Source of the DNA: Candidatus Sulfopaludibacter sp.
GTDB lineage: Bacteria; Acidobacteriota; Terriglobia; Bryobacterales; Bryobacteraceae
Direction of reading: 5' to 3'
Length of the DNA stretch: 50,791 bases
Assembly (NCBI GenBank): GCA_031292755.1
Contig: JARLGM010000029.1
Location: forward strand, 1 to 50,791
Shown: piece by piece, positions 34,370 through 42,607 of the stretch
How the letters are laid out: every line of letters starts with the position of its first letter
Position numbering within the stretch: the first letter of the stretch is position 1
Program-made: the position numbers and the translations under genes
Notes under the pieces: generated by a model
Databases searched by the model: none
The model's input: only the letters and a program-made list of their open reading frames with translations
What the model was told of the DNA's origin: nothing

Positions 34370-34429
34370 GGCGCCAAGATTTTGGGGGCCAGCGGACCGA
34401 ACCTCCGGGGCGCCAGCGCTAGCGATGCG

Positions 34430-36907
34430 CTACTTGAGGATCTCCAGGTAGTCCAGCGCGGCGAGTTCGCTGCCGTTGGGCTGGCCTTCGATGCGGATCT
34501 CATCGCCGGGACGGAGAGCGATTCCGGGGATGGTGCGGCGCGTCGAGGAGGTGGAGTCGAGGCGGATGGTGGGGAGGCGCAAGCCGGCGGTCCATTCCTC
34601 GATGAGTTGTTTGCCGACCCATACGCGAAAGCGGGAGGCTCCGTTGGACTGGTCGAAGTACTCGACGCGCAGGGTGTACCAGCCGGGCTCGCCGGTGAAC
34701 TTCATGGACGCGGTGCAGGCGCCGCCGGTGGCGCAGGCTACGGCTTTTCCACCGGACGCGTCTTCCGGGGGCGTCACGTCGCGCACGGTGTAGCCCTGAA
34801 GCGTCATGGCTTCCGCTTCGTAGCGGCCCGGCGCGTTTCCTACGCGGCCTTTGGCATCGGGGATCCTGGACATCGTCTGAAAGTAGACATCCACCGCGTC
34901 GCGCCATACTACGGCCTGCCCTGCCTGGTATTCCAGTTGGGCCAGCACGGTGCGGTAGCGCTGCTCGTCGATTAGCCCCTTCAGCGATTTCCATTGGCGC
35001 GCGTAGGCGGCCACCGCTTCGGCGCCTTCGTAGTGCGAATCGTAAATGTACTGGATCGCGGTCTTGCCGGAATGCAGCTTGTAGGTGTAGGGCACGTGAT
35101 GCAGGAAGAGCAGCAGATCGTCCGGACAGGTGGCGAGCGACTCGTACACCTTGGCGACGGCGGGCCGGTATTGGCCGATGTAGCCTGTGCCGGTGGCCAC
35201 GGTGCGATCCATGCCGGCGCCGTGTTCATCGTCGCGATGCCACTGGCCCCAGCCGTTGCGCTCGGAGGCTTCGACGTTCACGCCGTAGTGATTGCCGGTG
35301 ATATCGGTGAGGGTTTGCAGGCCGAGCGGTCCGGTGTAGTTCTCGTAAGTGCGCCAGCTACTGAGTTGCATGGAGACGATGGTCTCATTCACTTTGGGCT
35401 CGCTGCCGAAAGTAAGGCGGGTCCACTCGCCGGCGATGCGGCGCGCGGAAAGGTCCGGATTCCAGGCGAGCCGGCCGTAGCCGTACAGGTTCGCCAGGGA
35501 GAGATGATTGCCCATCCAGTTGTCGTCCAGCCCGACGTTGACCACGCCGACGAAGCCGCCGGTGGGACGCGCGAAGGTTTTGCCGGCGATGAGCGCTTTC
35601 ACCGGCGTGGGGACGGCGCCTTTGGCATGCAGATCGAAATCCAGGGTCTCTTTCCACATGGGCACGAGAAACACGGTGTGCCTGGCCTGTCCGAAATATT
35701 CCTGGGTGACCTGGAGTTCGATCGCCTGGTTGGTCTTCTCCAGCGCGCCGAACAGAGGCGAGGCCGGTTCGCGCACCTGGAAATCGATGGGGCCGTTTTT
35801 GATCTGCACGATCACGTTGTCATCGAACTTGCCGTCGAGATCGTGGAAGTTGTCGTAGGCGGCCCGAGCCCGGTCGTTCTTGAGATTGTTCCAGTCCATG
35901 TGGTGGTCGTAGACGAAGCCGCGGTAGAAGAGCAGGCCGCCGTGAGGTGTGAGCGCGCGCGCCACCACATTGGCGGCGTCGGCGTGGGTGCGGCCGTAGG
36001 TGGAAGGTCCGACGCGGCCTTCGGAATCGGCTTTGAGGACGAATCCGGCGAGATCGGGGACGGCGCGGTAGAGTTCATCCGCTTTGGACTTCCACCAGGC
36101 GGCGACTTTGGGATCGAGCGGGTCGAAGGTGTCCAGGCCGCCCACGCTCTGCGGACTGCCGAAATCGACCGCGATGGCCACGCGCACGCCCCAGGGGCGG
36201 AAGGCGCCGGCGATGCGCGCGATTTGGGGAATCAGGTCGGGCGAGAGAATCCGGATGTCGGCGTTGACGTTGTTGATGGAACAGCCATTGATGCCGAGCG
36301 AGGCCAGCAGACGGCCATAGTCGCCGACGCGGCTGAGATCGGCGCGCACGTGGCCGGCCTCCCAGAAGATGGAATCGCCGCCGTAGCCGCGTTCGATGGT
36401 GCCGGCCAGGCGGTCCCACTGATTGACCCAGCGGGCGGGGGCGTAGGGCGATTCGCGCTCATCGAGCGCGGCCAGTGGTTCGCCGAGGGCGATCTTGCGC
36501 AGCAGGGCGAATGCGCCATAGAGCACGCCGCGATCATCGGCACCGGCGATCACCAGATAGCGGGAGCGGCCGGTGAGGACGGTTTTCAGCCAATAACCGT
36601 CGGGCGCGAGGGTGGCGTCGAGATGCCAGCCGGGCGCAAGGCGGGCGAGTTGAGCCAGCGTGCCCAGGACGATCGCGCTTTCCGGCGGGAGTCCGGATTC
36701 GGCGCGCAGAGTGCGGCCCGTCATGCCGCGCAGTCCGCGGACGATTTCCTGTTGGGCGCTGGAAAGGAGCGGCGATTCCCCGGCGATCGCAGCGACGGCG
36801 GGCAGCGCAGGCGCGGGCTCCAGCGGGGCGTAGCGTAGCCAGGCGTGGTAGCCGGTCTCGGCGTGGAGAGCGGCGGTAAAGAGGAGCAAACAGTACTTGA
36901 TCGACAT
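34430..36907 (-). CDS. GH67 alpha-glucuronidase with C-terminal CBM-like domain, exported
   Basis: An 825-aa enzyme with a short signal peptide (CLLLFTAALHAE). GH67 alpha-glucuronidases remove glucuronic or 4-O-methyl-glucuronic acid from the ends of xylo-oligosaccharides. The catalytic acid is E296 in KADSEGRVGPSTYGRTHAD; the paired residues D375 (GPIDFQVREP) and E403 (VTQEYFG) are 28 apart, the spacing of D365 and E393 in the Cellvibrio enzyme. RHTVFLVPMWKETLDFD and NGWGQWHRDDEHGAGMDRTV are further family blocks. Residues about 700-825 form an added beta-sandwich resembling CBM6/35 (YEAEAMTLQGYTV ... LRVEYFDQSNGASRFRVWV). It ends the corrinoid-methyltransferase operon, 7 bases after the SDR gene. 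Confidence 0.92.
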   Translation of the reverse strand: MSIKYCLLLFTAALHAETGYHAWLRYAPLEPAPALPAVAAIAGESPLLSSAQQEIVRGLRGMTGRTLRAESGLPPESAIVLGTLAQLARLAPGWHLDATLAPDGYWLKTVLTGRSRYLVIAGADDRGVLYGAFALLRKIALGEPLAALDERESPYAPARWVNQWDRLAGTIERGYGGDSIFWEAGHVRADLSRVGDYGRLLASLGINGCSINNVNADIRILSPDLIPQIARIAGAFRPWGVRVAIAVDFGSPQSVGGLDTFDPLDPKVAAWWKSKADELYRAVPDLAGFVLKADSEGRVGPSTYGRTHADAANVVARALTPHGGLLFYRGFVYDHHMDWNNLKNDRARAAYDNFHDLDGKFDDNVIVQIKNGPIDFQVREPASPLFGALEKTNQAIELQVTQEYFGQARHTVFLVPMWKETLDFDLHAKGAVPTPVKALIAGKTFARPTGGFVGVVNVGLDDNWMGNHLSLANLYGYGRLAWNPDLSARRIAGEWTRLTFGSEPKVNETIVSMQLSSWRTYENYTGPLGLQTLTDITGNHYGVNVEASERNGWGQWHRDDEHGAGMDRTVATGTGYIGQYRPAVAKVYESLATCPDDLLLFLHHVPYTYKLHSGKTAIQYIYDSHYEGAEAVAAYARQWKSLKGLIDEQRYRTVLAQLEYQAGQAVVWRDAVDVYFQTMSRIPDAKGRVGNAPGRYEAEAMTLQGYTVRDVTPPEDASGGKAVACATGGACTASMKFTGEPGWYTLRVEYFDQSNGASRFRVWVGKQLIEEWTAGLRLPTIRLDSTSSTRRTIPGIALRPGDEIRIEGQPNGSELAALDYLEILK

Positions 36908-36914
36908 GTTGTGC

Positions 36915-37688
36915 CTACGAATTCACTCCGGAGGCCAGGTAGCCCCCGTCCACTGCAATGCACTGGCCAGTGAGGAAGGTGGCGGCGTCCGATGCCAGCA
37001 TGACGGCGACACCCACCAGTTCCTCGGGTTTGCCGAAGCGCCGCATGGGCGTGCGCATCAGAATCTCCTTACCGCGGGCCGTTCCGGTGACCAGGCGCTG
37101 ATTCATCTCCGTGGGGAAGACGCCGGGAGCGATGGCGTTGACCGAAATATTGTCGGCGGCCCACTCGCACGCGAGGCTGCGGGTGAGCGACAGAATGGCC
37201 GTTTTGGCCGCGCAATAGGCGGCCACCTGGTGAAAGGAAAGATAGGAGCCCAGGGAGGCGACGTTGATGATCCGCCCCCTTCCGCTCTGCGCCAGGCACG
37301 CATAAAACGACTGGCAGGCGCGCAGCACACCGGTCAAGTTGGTATCCAGCAGCGCGGACCATTTCTCTTCGGCCAAGGTCGCGGTGGGTTCCTTCAAGGT
37401 GTAGCCGGCGGCGTTAATCAGGATGTCGACGCGGCCGAACGCGGTCATGACGGCGTCGCGCAGGGTGTCCAGCGACTTTCGCCTCGTGGCATCGGCTGTG
37501 TGGCGCAGGGTGCGGCGGCCGGCGGTTTCGATTTCGGCGGCGGTGGTTTCGATTTCGCTCATGCGCCGTCCGGCTGCGATTACGTTCGCTCCGTTCTGCG
37601 CCAGTCCGACGGCGAGCGCACGGCCGATTCCGCTCGTGCCGCCGATGACCACGGCGACGCGGTCGTGAATACAGAGACAATCGCTCAT
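36915..37688 (-). CDS. SDR-family oxidoreductase, possibly uronate/mannonate-active
   Basis: A 257-aa classical short-chain dehydrogenase. Nucleotide motif GGTSGIG at about 16-22, NAAG near 93, catalytic Ser in INVASLGSY, Tyr-Lys in YCAAK, and the closing GQCIAVDGGYLASG. Some SDRs of this shape reduce fructuronate to mannonate (UxuB type) or oxidise gluconate. Position between the methyltransferase set and the GH67 alpha-glucuronidase makes glucuronate-derived acids likely substrates, but this is context only. It overlaps the 109-aa gene by 4 bases and ends 7 bases before GH67. Confidence 0.85.
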   Translation of the reverse strand: MSDCLCIHDRVAVVIGGTSGIGRALAVGLAQNGANVIAAGRRMSEIETTAAEIETAGRRTLRHTADATRRKSLDTLRDAVMTAFGRVDILINAAGYTLKEPTATLAEEKWSALLDTNLTGVLRACQSFYACLAQSGRGRIINVASLGSYLSFHQVAAYCAAKTAILSLTRSLACEWAADNISVNAIAPGVFPTEMNQRLVTGTARGKEILMRTPMRRFGKPEELVGVAVMLASDAATFLTGQCIAVDGGYLASGVNS

Positions 37689-38014
37689 AGGTCGATGAAG
37701 ATGGCGCTGTCCTCCACGATGAGTGCAATTCCCGCCGCTTGCGCGGCTTCCTGGAGGGCGGCTTGCAGCATCACGACGGGGTCGCGGCTCACGGCCAGAC
37801 GGCGCATGAGGCCCTCGCCTTTCCTGGGTCCGGCGGAGAGGACCACTTTCAGGCCGCGGCGCTTGCAGCGCACCGGCGTGCCATCGGGCAGCTTCACGTT
37901 CATGGGCTTCAGGTAGGCATCCATGTAATGCACGCCGATTCCCGACTTATCGCCGGTGAACGCGGGAAGCTTCTCCGCTGCCGCCGGGTTGATGTCACAA
38001 AGTTTGGTCTTCAT
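37685..38014 (-). CDS. Unknown 109-aa protein inside the methyltransferase operon
   Basis: A soluble protein starting MKTKLCDINPAAAEKLPAFT, with KSGIGVHYMDAYLKPMNVKL, a basic stretch RCKRRGLKVVLSAGPRKGEG and a C-terminal helix-strand (EAAQAAGIALIVEDSAIFIDL). No domain is recognised. It sits 18 bases after the homocysteine methyltransferase stop and overlaps the SDR start by 4 bases, so it is expressed with the pathway. Small size and single Cys-free fold after residue 6 argue against a redox role; it might be a binding or accessory protein. Nothing more can be said safely. Confidence 0.65.
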   Translation of the reverse strand: MKTKLCDINPAAAEKLPAFTGDKSGIGVHYMDAYLKPMNVKLPDGTPVRCKRRGLKVVLSAGPRKGEGLMRRLAVSRDPVVMLQAALQEAAQAAGIALIVEDSAIFIDL

Positions 38015-38032
38015 ATAGAGAGAGACCGCTCC

Positions 38033-38968
38033 CTAACGGTCGCGGCTCCGATCAGAGTCAGGGGCTAAAACAAAATAGTGGTCCATGGCGTTGCGGAACG
38101 CGCGGATGTGGTCCGGGGTGCTGCCGCAGCAGGCGCCCAGAATCGCGACTCCGGCGTCCAGCAGGGGCGCGACGCCCCTGGTCATCTGTTCCGGCGTTTC
38201 GTCGTAGACCACTTTCAGGTTGATCAGTTTGGGCTGGCCGGCGTTGGGCTGCACCATCACCGGCAGATCGGTAACCTGGCGATACCGGCGGAGGGCCTGG
38301 AGGGCGCGCGTCATATCCATGCCGGTGCCGCAATTCAACGCCACGATATCGGCGCCGTGCTCTTCCATGAACTCCGCGGCGCGCTCCGGGTCGATCCCCA
38401 TCATGGTGCGGAAGGTCGAGCCGTCCAGGGTTACGTCGTACGCCATGGAGCCGATCACGCACGGCGCGCCGGCGTTTTTCGCGGCTTCGATACCCAGCCC
38501 GAGTTCCTCCAGTCCGGTCTGCGTTTCGATGATGATGGCATCCGCGCCGGCATCCACCAGCGCCCAGGCCTGCTCGTCGAACGCGGTGCGCACCTGCTCT
38601 TCGGTGAAGTCTCCATAGGGTTCCATGAGGCCGCCGAACGGGCCGATATCGCCGATGACGTAGCCTTCGCGGTGATCGAACGCCTGGCGCACGATGGCGA
38701 CGGCGGCCCGGTTGATAGCGGCGGCATCGCCCGCGTAGCCGTGCCGGTCGAGCATGATTCGCGAGCCGCCGAAGGTGTTGGTGAGGATGCAGTCCGACCC
38801 TGCATCGGCGTAGCGCCGCTGAATGGCCAGCACGCGCTCGGGATGGCTGAGGTTCCACGCCTCGCCGCAATTTCCCTGTTCCAGTCCGGCCAGCATGAGC
38901 TGCGTGCCCATGGCGCCATCGCCCAGGAGCGGGCGTGCGGCGATGGCTTCCAGCAAGGTTTTCTTCAT
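38033..38968 (-). CDS. Homocysteine S-methyltransferase (MetH N-terminal-like module)
   Basis: A 311-aa stand-alone homocysteine-binding domain, the first module of cobalamin methionine synthase. Visible: LLGDGAMGTQLMLAGLEQGN, a segment ending LTNTFGGS, IGDIGPFGGLMEPYGD, and the three zinc-thiolate Cys, one in VALNCGTG and two in LGACCGS near 283. It would transfer a methyl group, here most likely from the methyl-corrinoid protein of the same operon, to homocysteine to form methionine. ATG 38968 overlaps the preceding gene by 4 bases; the longer open frame to 39022 is read-through of that gene. Confidence 0.9.
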   Translation of the reverse strand: MKKTLLEAIAARPLLGDGAMGTQLMLAGLEQGNCGEAWNLSHPERVLAIQRRYADAGSDCILTNTFGGSRIMLDRHGYAGDAAAINRAAVAIVRQAFDHREGYVIGDIGPFGGLMEPYGDFTEEQVRTAFDEQAWALVDAGADAIIIETQTGLEELGLGIEAAKNAGAPCVIGSMAYDVTLDGSTFRTMMGIDPERAAEFMEEHGADIVALNCGTGMDMTRALQALRRYRQVTDLPVMVQPNAGQPKLINLKVVYDETPEQMTRGVAPLLDAGVAILGACCGSTPDHIRAFRNAMDHYFVLAPDSDRSRDR

Positions 38969-40143
38969 TGGTCTTGGCCTTGATGCAATGCGTAGTGGAT
39001 GGTTTCCAGCGCGAGGCCCCACTTATGCTCGCGGCTGGCGGGGTCGCAGTAACAGCCGGTTCCGGCGGGCGTGCGGCGCCACGTCAGGACGTCGTCGAGC
39101 GGTTGGCCGAGGAGCGGCTTCTCGCGCGCGATGGATTCCATCAACGGCGCGGGATTGGCCAGGTACTGGCACATCCGGGTGTGGCCGGAATCGCCGGGCG
39201 CGGGCACGCAGCGTTGTTCGCGAATGGGGTACCCGGTTTCGCGCCGACCCAGTTTGACGAAATAATCGAAGGCCAGGGGACGGCCCATATTGGTGCAGGT
39301 GGTGCCGTCATAGCGAAAACGGGCGTCGATGGAGCCGTCGGGGCGCTGTTCCAACGTGAGACGCTCGGCGGCCCAGCGCTTCAGGGCCTTGGGATTCACT
39401 GAATAGGAAGGCCGTTCCCACTGCGGAATGACGGGCAGTTCGGCGAGGCCTTGCCGCGAACGCCGGTAGGGCGCGCGGCGGAACTGGCACGGGCTGAACG
39501 AGCAGTTTTCGCAGGGCATCAAATCGGTCAGCCGCTGCACGCGGTCGATGTGACGGGTGAGGCCGAAGACGGCGAGCAGCGATTTTTTCGGCTGCAAGCC
39601 GCCCGAGGGCAAAACCTGTAGCGGACCGGGTAGGGGTCCGATGAGGTCCAGCAGACGGTTCTGCTCGGCGACGTCCCACCCGGAATAGCCCGGGCTGTAG
39701 TGCGGAAGGACGGCCATGCGGCGTTGGTCGGCCCAGCCACACAGGCGCGCGCCGGTGGCGGTGACGAGATGTTCCACCACGGCGGACCCGTATACTTCCA
39801 GGAAGAAATACTCGTCGGGCTTTTCTTCGCGCCAAAGCTGCTGGGCGTACTCTTCGGCTTCCGGCCCGGCGCTTACCGCGACCAGCACCGCGCCGTGTGC
39901 TCCGGCCTCTTCCAGGGTGGCGTGCAGGCGGCGGCTGCTGAAGGTTTCGCCATTCAACCGCACGGCCCCACTGGAAAGGTCCAGGCTTTCCACCTCTTTC
40001 TCATGCACCCACGGCCGGCCATGCGCGGCGTACCACTGGCGCGCCCATCCGGCCAATTCGGAAGCGCGGCCGGCGGGCACGAAATCGCGGGGATAGCCGA
40101 GCAGCCGCAGATACTCGGCGGGTTGGACATCGACCGCGATCAC
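38965..40143 (-). CDS. MetH-activation-domain-like protein with Cys-rich extension
   Basis: A 392-aa protein whose first 225 residues match the vitamin-B12-dependent methionine synthase activation region: AEYLRLLGYP at the start, YFFLEVYGSAVVEHLVTATG, HYSPGYSGWDVAEQNRLLDL, then LPSGGLQPKKSLLAVFGL. Directly after comes MPCENCSFSPCQFRR, a C-x2-C-x4-C cluster, and later isolated Cys pairs (GCYC near the end), suggesting an iron-sulfur or zinc site. It may bind the corrinoid protein during reductive reactivation. The start is GTG 40143, overlapping the activase stop as GTGA; the 163 codons upstream in frame are an antisense-type shadow of that gene. Confidence 0.8.
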   Translation of the reverse strand: MIAVDVQPAEYLRLLGYPRDFVPAGRASELAGWARQWYAAHGRPWVHEKEVESLDLSSGAVRLNGETFSSRRLHATLEEAGAHGAVLVAVSAGPEAEEYAQQLWREEKPDEYFFLEVYGSAVVEHLVTATGARLCGWADQRRMAVLPHYSPGYSGWDVAEQNRLLDLIGPLPGPLQVLPSGGLQPKKSLLAVFGLTRHIDRVQRLTDLMPCENCSFSPCQFRRAPYRRSRQGLAELPVIPQWERPSYSVNPKALKRWAAERLTLEQRPDGSIDARFRYDGTTCTNMGRPLAFDYFVKLGRRETGYPIREQRCVPAPGDSGHTRMCQYLANPAPLMESIAREKPLLGQPLDDVLTWRRTPAGTGCYCDPASREHKWGLALETIHYALHQGQDQ

Positions 40144-41693
40144 CGGGTCACCACCTGAGTGAACTGGCAGCCATCCACGAAAAAGTCGAAGAAGGCGGGG
40201 TGGGTTTCCAGGCGGCAATGCTCCACGCGAAGCACGAGGTCTTCCATTTCGCTGCGCTTGGCGGGCGAAAGCAGCGCCAGGGTGGCGCCTTCGATGGCGG
40301 CATTGCCCACCTGCACGACGCGCGATTGGGCGAACGCGGGAATCAGGCCGATGCGCGCCGCGGCATCCACATCCAGATGACGGCCGAAGCCGCCGGCAAG
40401 GTAGAACACGTCGAGGTCTTCGAAGCCGATGCCGTAATTGGCGAAGACCGTCCGCAGACCGGCCACGTTGGCGCCCTTGGCCTGCGCCAGTTCGCTGGCA
40501 TCGCTCTCGGTGAAATAGATGTGGTTGGCGGCGTCGAGCACGATGCGGTGAGTATCTTCGAAGCGGCCGCGTTCGTTCATCCGTCCGGTGCGCATGAGTT
40601 CGCTCATGAGCGACACCAGGCCCGATCCGCAAATGCCGAGGGGCGCGCCGCCGCCGATGACGTCCAGGCGAAAATCGCCGGCCTCATCGATGTGCACGCT
40701 TTCGATGGCGCCATCCAGCGCCGGCATGCCGCAGGAGATGGCGCCGCCTTCGAACGCCGGTCCGGCGGGGCAGGATGCCGCCAGGATGCGATGGCGGTTG
40801 CCGACGATGAGCTCGGTGTTGGTGCCGATGTCCATGATGGCCACCAGGCGGTCTTCGTGCGCCAGGCCGATGGCCAACATGCAGGCGGCGGCGTCCGCGC
40901 CCACGTGCCCGCTGATCACCGGCGCGCCGTAGACTTCCGATTCCGGATGAATGGGCAGCAGACAGCGGCGTCCGGTCTCCGTAAGGCTGGTGGTGACGCG
41001 CTTACCGGCCGCCATTTCAATTTCGGTGATGGATCGATAGGGGCTTTGGCCGATGGAGTAGACGCTCTGCCGGAAGAAGAGATCGCGCATGGTGGAGTTG
41101 CCCACCACTACCATTTCGCGAATGGCCTTGGGGTCCACCGGCAGTTCCTCGATGGCGTGAGTCAGATAGCCTGCCAGGGTGCGGCGCAACAGCTTACCGG
41201 GATGCCCGGTGTCATAGTGGATGCGCGCCATCACGTCCGATCCCCCGAAACGCTGCGGATTTTCGAAGGAGGAGGCGGCCACCAGTTCGCCGGTTGCGAG
41301 ATTGAGCAGGCGAAGGACGATGGTGGTGGTGCCCAGGTCCATGGCGAGTCCGAAGCCGGGGCGGGGAACGTGCGCGGCGAAAAGGGGAAGACCGGTGGCG
41401 TCGCGTTCGATGCGCATGTGGCCGCGCCGCATGGTGTGGCAGCGGACGGGGCCATCGCCGGCGATGCCGGTGCGGCAGGACAGGCGAAACGCGCCGCTCA
41501 GGTGGCGTTCGCGCTCGGTGGGCGGGGTGAGATACTCCAGCCCTTCCGTGACTTCCACCATGCACTCCCGGCACTTGCCCTGCTTGTGGCAGGAGGTGGG
41601 GACGCGAATACCCAGGCGTTCGGCGCAATCGAAGAGGGTAGCGCCGGGCGTAGGTTCCACGCTGAGTCCGTTGATGATGAGTAAAGCAGCCAC
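40140..41693 (-). CDS. Reductive activator of corrinoid proteins (RamA/RACE, DUF4445)
   Basis: A 517-aa ATP-dependent activase. N-terminal 2Fe-2S ferredoxin domain with ligands C35, C41, C44 and C73 (TSCHKQGKCRECMVEV ... LSCRTG). From about 115 follows an ASKHA actin-like fold: GLAMDLGTTTIVLRLLNL, VVVGNSTMRDLFF, ISGHVGADAAACML, MDIGTNTELIVGN, CPAGPAFEGGAIS and FYLAGGFGRHLD. It uses ATP to push one electron uphill and return cob(II)alamin to cob(I)alamin on the partner corrinoid protein. Overlaps the next gene by 4 bases; 10 bases after the small PF13769 gene. Strong marker that a corrinoid methyltransferase operates here. Confidence 0.93.
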   Translation of the reverse strand: MAALLIINGLSVEPTPGATLFDCAERLGIRVPTSCHKQGKCRECMVEVTEGLEYLTPPTERERHLSGAFRLSCRTGIAGDGPVRCHTMRRGHMRIERDATGLPLFAAHVPRPGFGLAMDLGTTTIVLRLLNLATGELVAASSFENPQRFGGSDVMARIHYDTGHPGKLLRRTLAGYLTHAIEELPVDPKAIREMVVVGNSTMRDLFFRQSVYSIGQSPYRSITEIEMAAGKRVTTSLTETGRRCLLPIHPESEVYGAPVISGHVGADAAACMLAIGLAHEDRLVAIMDIGTNTELIVGNRHRILAASCPAGPAFEGGAISCGMPALDGAIESVHIDEAGDFRLDVIGGGAPLGICGSGLVSLMSELMRTGRMNERGRFEDTHRIVLDAANHIYFTESDASELAQAKGANVAGLRTVFANYGIGFEDLDVFYLAGGFGRHLDVDAAARIGLIPAFAQSRVVQVGNAAIEGATLALLSPAKRSEMEDLVLRVEHCRLETHPAFFDFFVDGCQFTQVVTR

Positions 41694-41703
41694 GGAATTG
41701 CGC

Positions 41704-41958
41704 CTACGAAATGGCCGACTCCAGTTCGGCCTTCACAGCTTCGGCGACCTCCTGGGCGGAGCCTTCGCGCTCTTCTTCTTCGCTCCACTTCCATTGGGCC
41801 AGGTAGTCGTCCGCGCCCTGCAGGGCGCGCTGTCCGGCCAGTTGGTCGATCCGCTCCATGAATCTGGCGGATAAGGGCAGAGTCACTTCGTCGAGGTCGT
41901 CCTCAGCCTTGATTTGAGATGGAACTTCCTGCCAGTACAGAATCTTGTAGGTTGCCAT
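41704..41958 (-). CDS. PF13769 'virulence factor' small protein
   Basis: An 84-aa protein starting MATYKILYWQEVPSQIKAED, the conserved N-terminus of the family annotated 'virulence factor' (PF13769), ending WKWSEEEEREGSAQEVAEAV. Despite its name, the family is repeatedly found beside split methionine-synthase and corrinoid-activase genes; its role is unknown. ATG 41958 has AGGA about 9 bases ahead. The first 56 bases lie inside the end of the corrinoid gene in another frame, so the two are translationally coupled. Confidence 0.82.
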   Translation of the reverse strand: MATYKILYWQEVPSQIKAEDDLDEVTLPLSARFMERIDQLAGQRALQGADDYLAQWKWSEEEEREGSAQEVAEAVKAELESAIS

Positions 41959-42607
41959 TTTCGTCGTTCCTGGCCGCCGCCAGGCGCAGGAACAGGTCCA
42001 CCGCGGCGGAGGCGTTCGCGCCGTAACCATCGGCGCCAATTTCGTCGGCGAACATCTGGCTGATGGGCGCGCCGCCTACGGCCATCTTGATCTCGCTTCG
42101 GCCCGCCGCCTGGAAGCCATCGATCACCGTCTTCATATAGGTCATGGTGGTGGTCAACAGCGCGCTCATGCCGATGATGTCGGGATGCACGCGGTCGGCG
42201 GCGGCCATGAATTTTTCCAGGCTCTGGTCCACCCCGATATCGTGCACTTCAAAGCCGGCGCCTTCGGCCATCATGCAGACCAGGTTCTTGCCGATATCGT
42301 GCAGGTCGCCGCGCACGGTGCCCATCAGGATGGTACCGACGCGCCTGGTGACGCTATCCTTGGCGGTGAGCAGCGGCTTGAGCACGGCCATCCCGGCTTT
42401 CATGGCGCGCGCCGCAATCAGCACCTCCGGCACGTAGAGCACGTTGTGCTTGAAGTCTTCGCCCACCACGCTCATGCCGGCGATCAGACCTTCGTTGAGA
42501 ATCTCCTGGACGGCGCGCCCTTCGGCCAGGGCATCCCTGGTCATCTGCTCGACTTCCTTGGCGTTGCCCTCGTACAGAAGCTGATTCATCAGCGCGTAAT
42601 CAACCAT
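41903..42607 (-). CDS. Corrinoid-binding methyl carrier protein (MtbC/MetH-cap type)
   Basis: A 234-aa two-domain corrinoid protein: an N-terminal four-helix cap (about 1-85, LLYEGNAKEVEQMTRDALAE) and a B12-binding Rossmann domain with the cobalt-ligand motif GDLHDIGKN near 125 (D-x-H-x-x-G), SALLTTTM and the GGAPISQMFADEIGADGYG block. It carries the methyl group between the demethylating enzyme and the acceptor. ATG 42607 follows AAGGGG and overlaps the UroD-type gene by 8 bases. The last 20 residues, past the usual domain end, are read out of the next gene's start region. Confidence 0.93.
   Translation of the reverse strand: MVDYALMNQLLYEGNAKEVEQMTRDALAEGRAVQEILNEGLIAGMSVVGEDFKHNVLYVPEVLIAARAMKAGMAVLKPLLTAKDSVTRRVGTILMGTVRGDLHDIGKNLVCMMAEGAGFEVHDIGVDQSLEKFMAAADRVHPDIIGMSALLTTTMTYMKTVIDGFQAAGRSEIKMAVGGAPISQMFADEIGADGYGANASAAVDLFLRLAAARNDENGNLQDSVLAGSSISNQG

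Noticed and set aside
34994..36838. 614-aa plus-strand frame antisense to GH67
   Set aside because: Shadow frame; no domain, and GH67 catalytic residues are intact on the other strand.
40144..40632. N-terminal extension of the MetH-activation-like frame
   Set aside because: Arg-rich, antisense-like composition overlapping the corrinoid activase in another frame; GTG 40143 overlapping the activase stop is the natural start.
40200..41684. 494-aa plus-strand frame antisense to the corrinoid activase
   Set aside because: Shadow frame: His/Ala/Gly-rich with no domain, over a gene with clear ferredoxin and actin-fold motifs.
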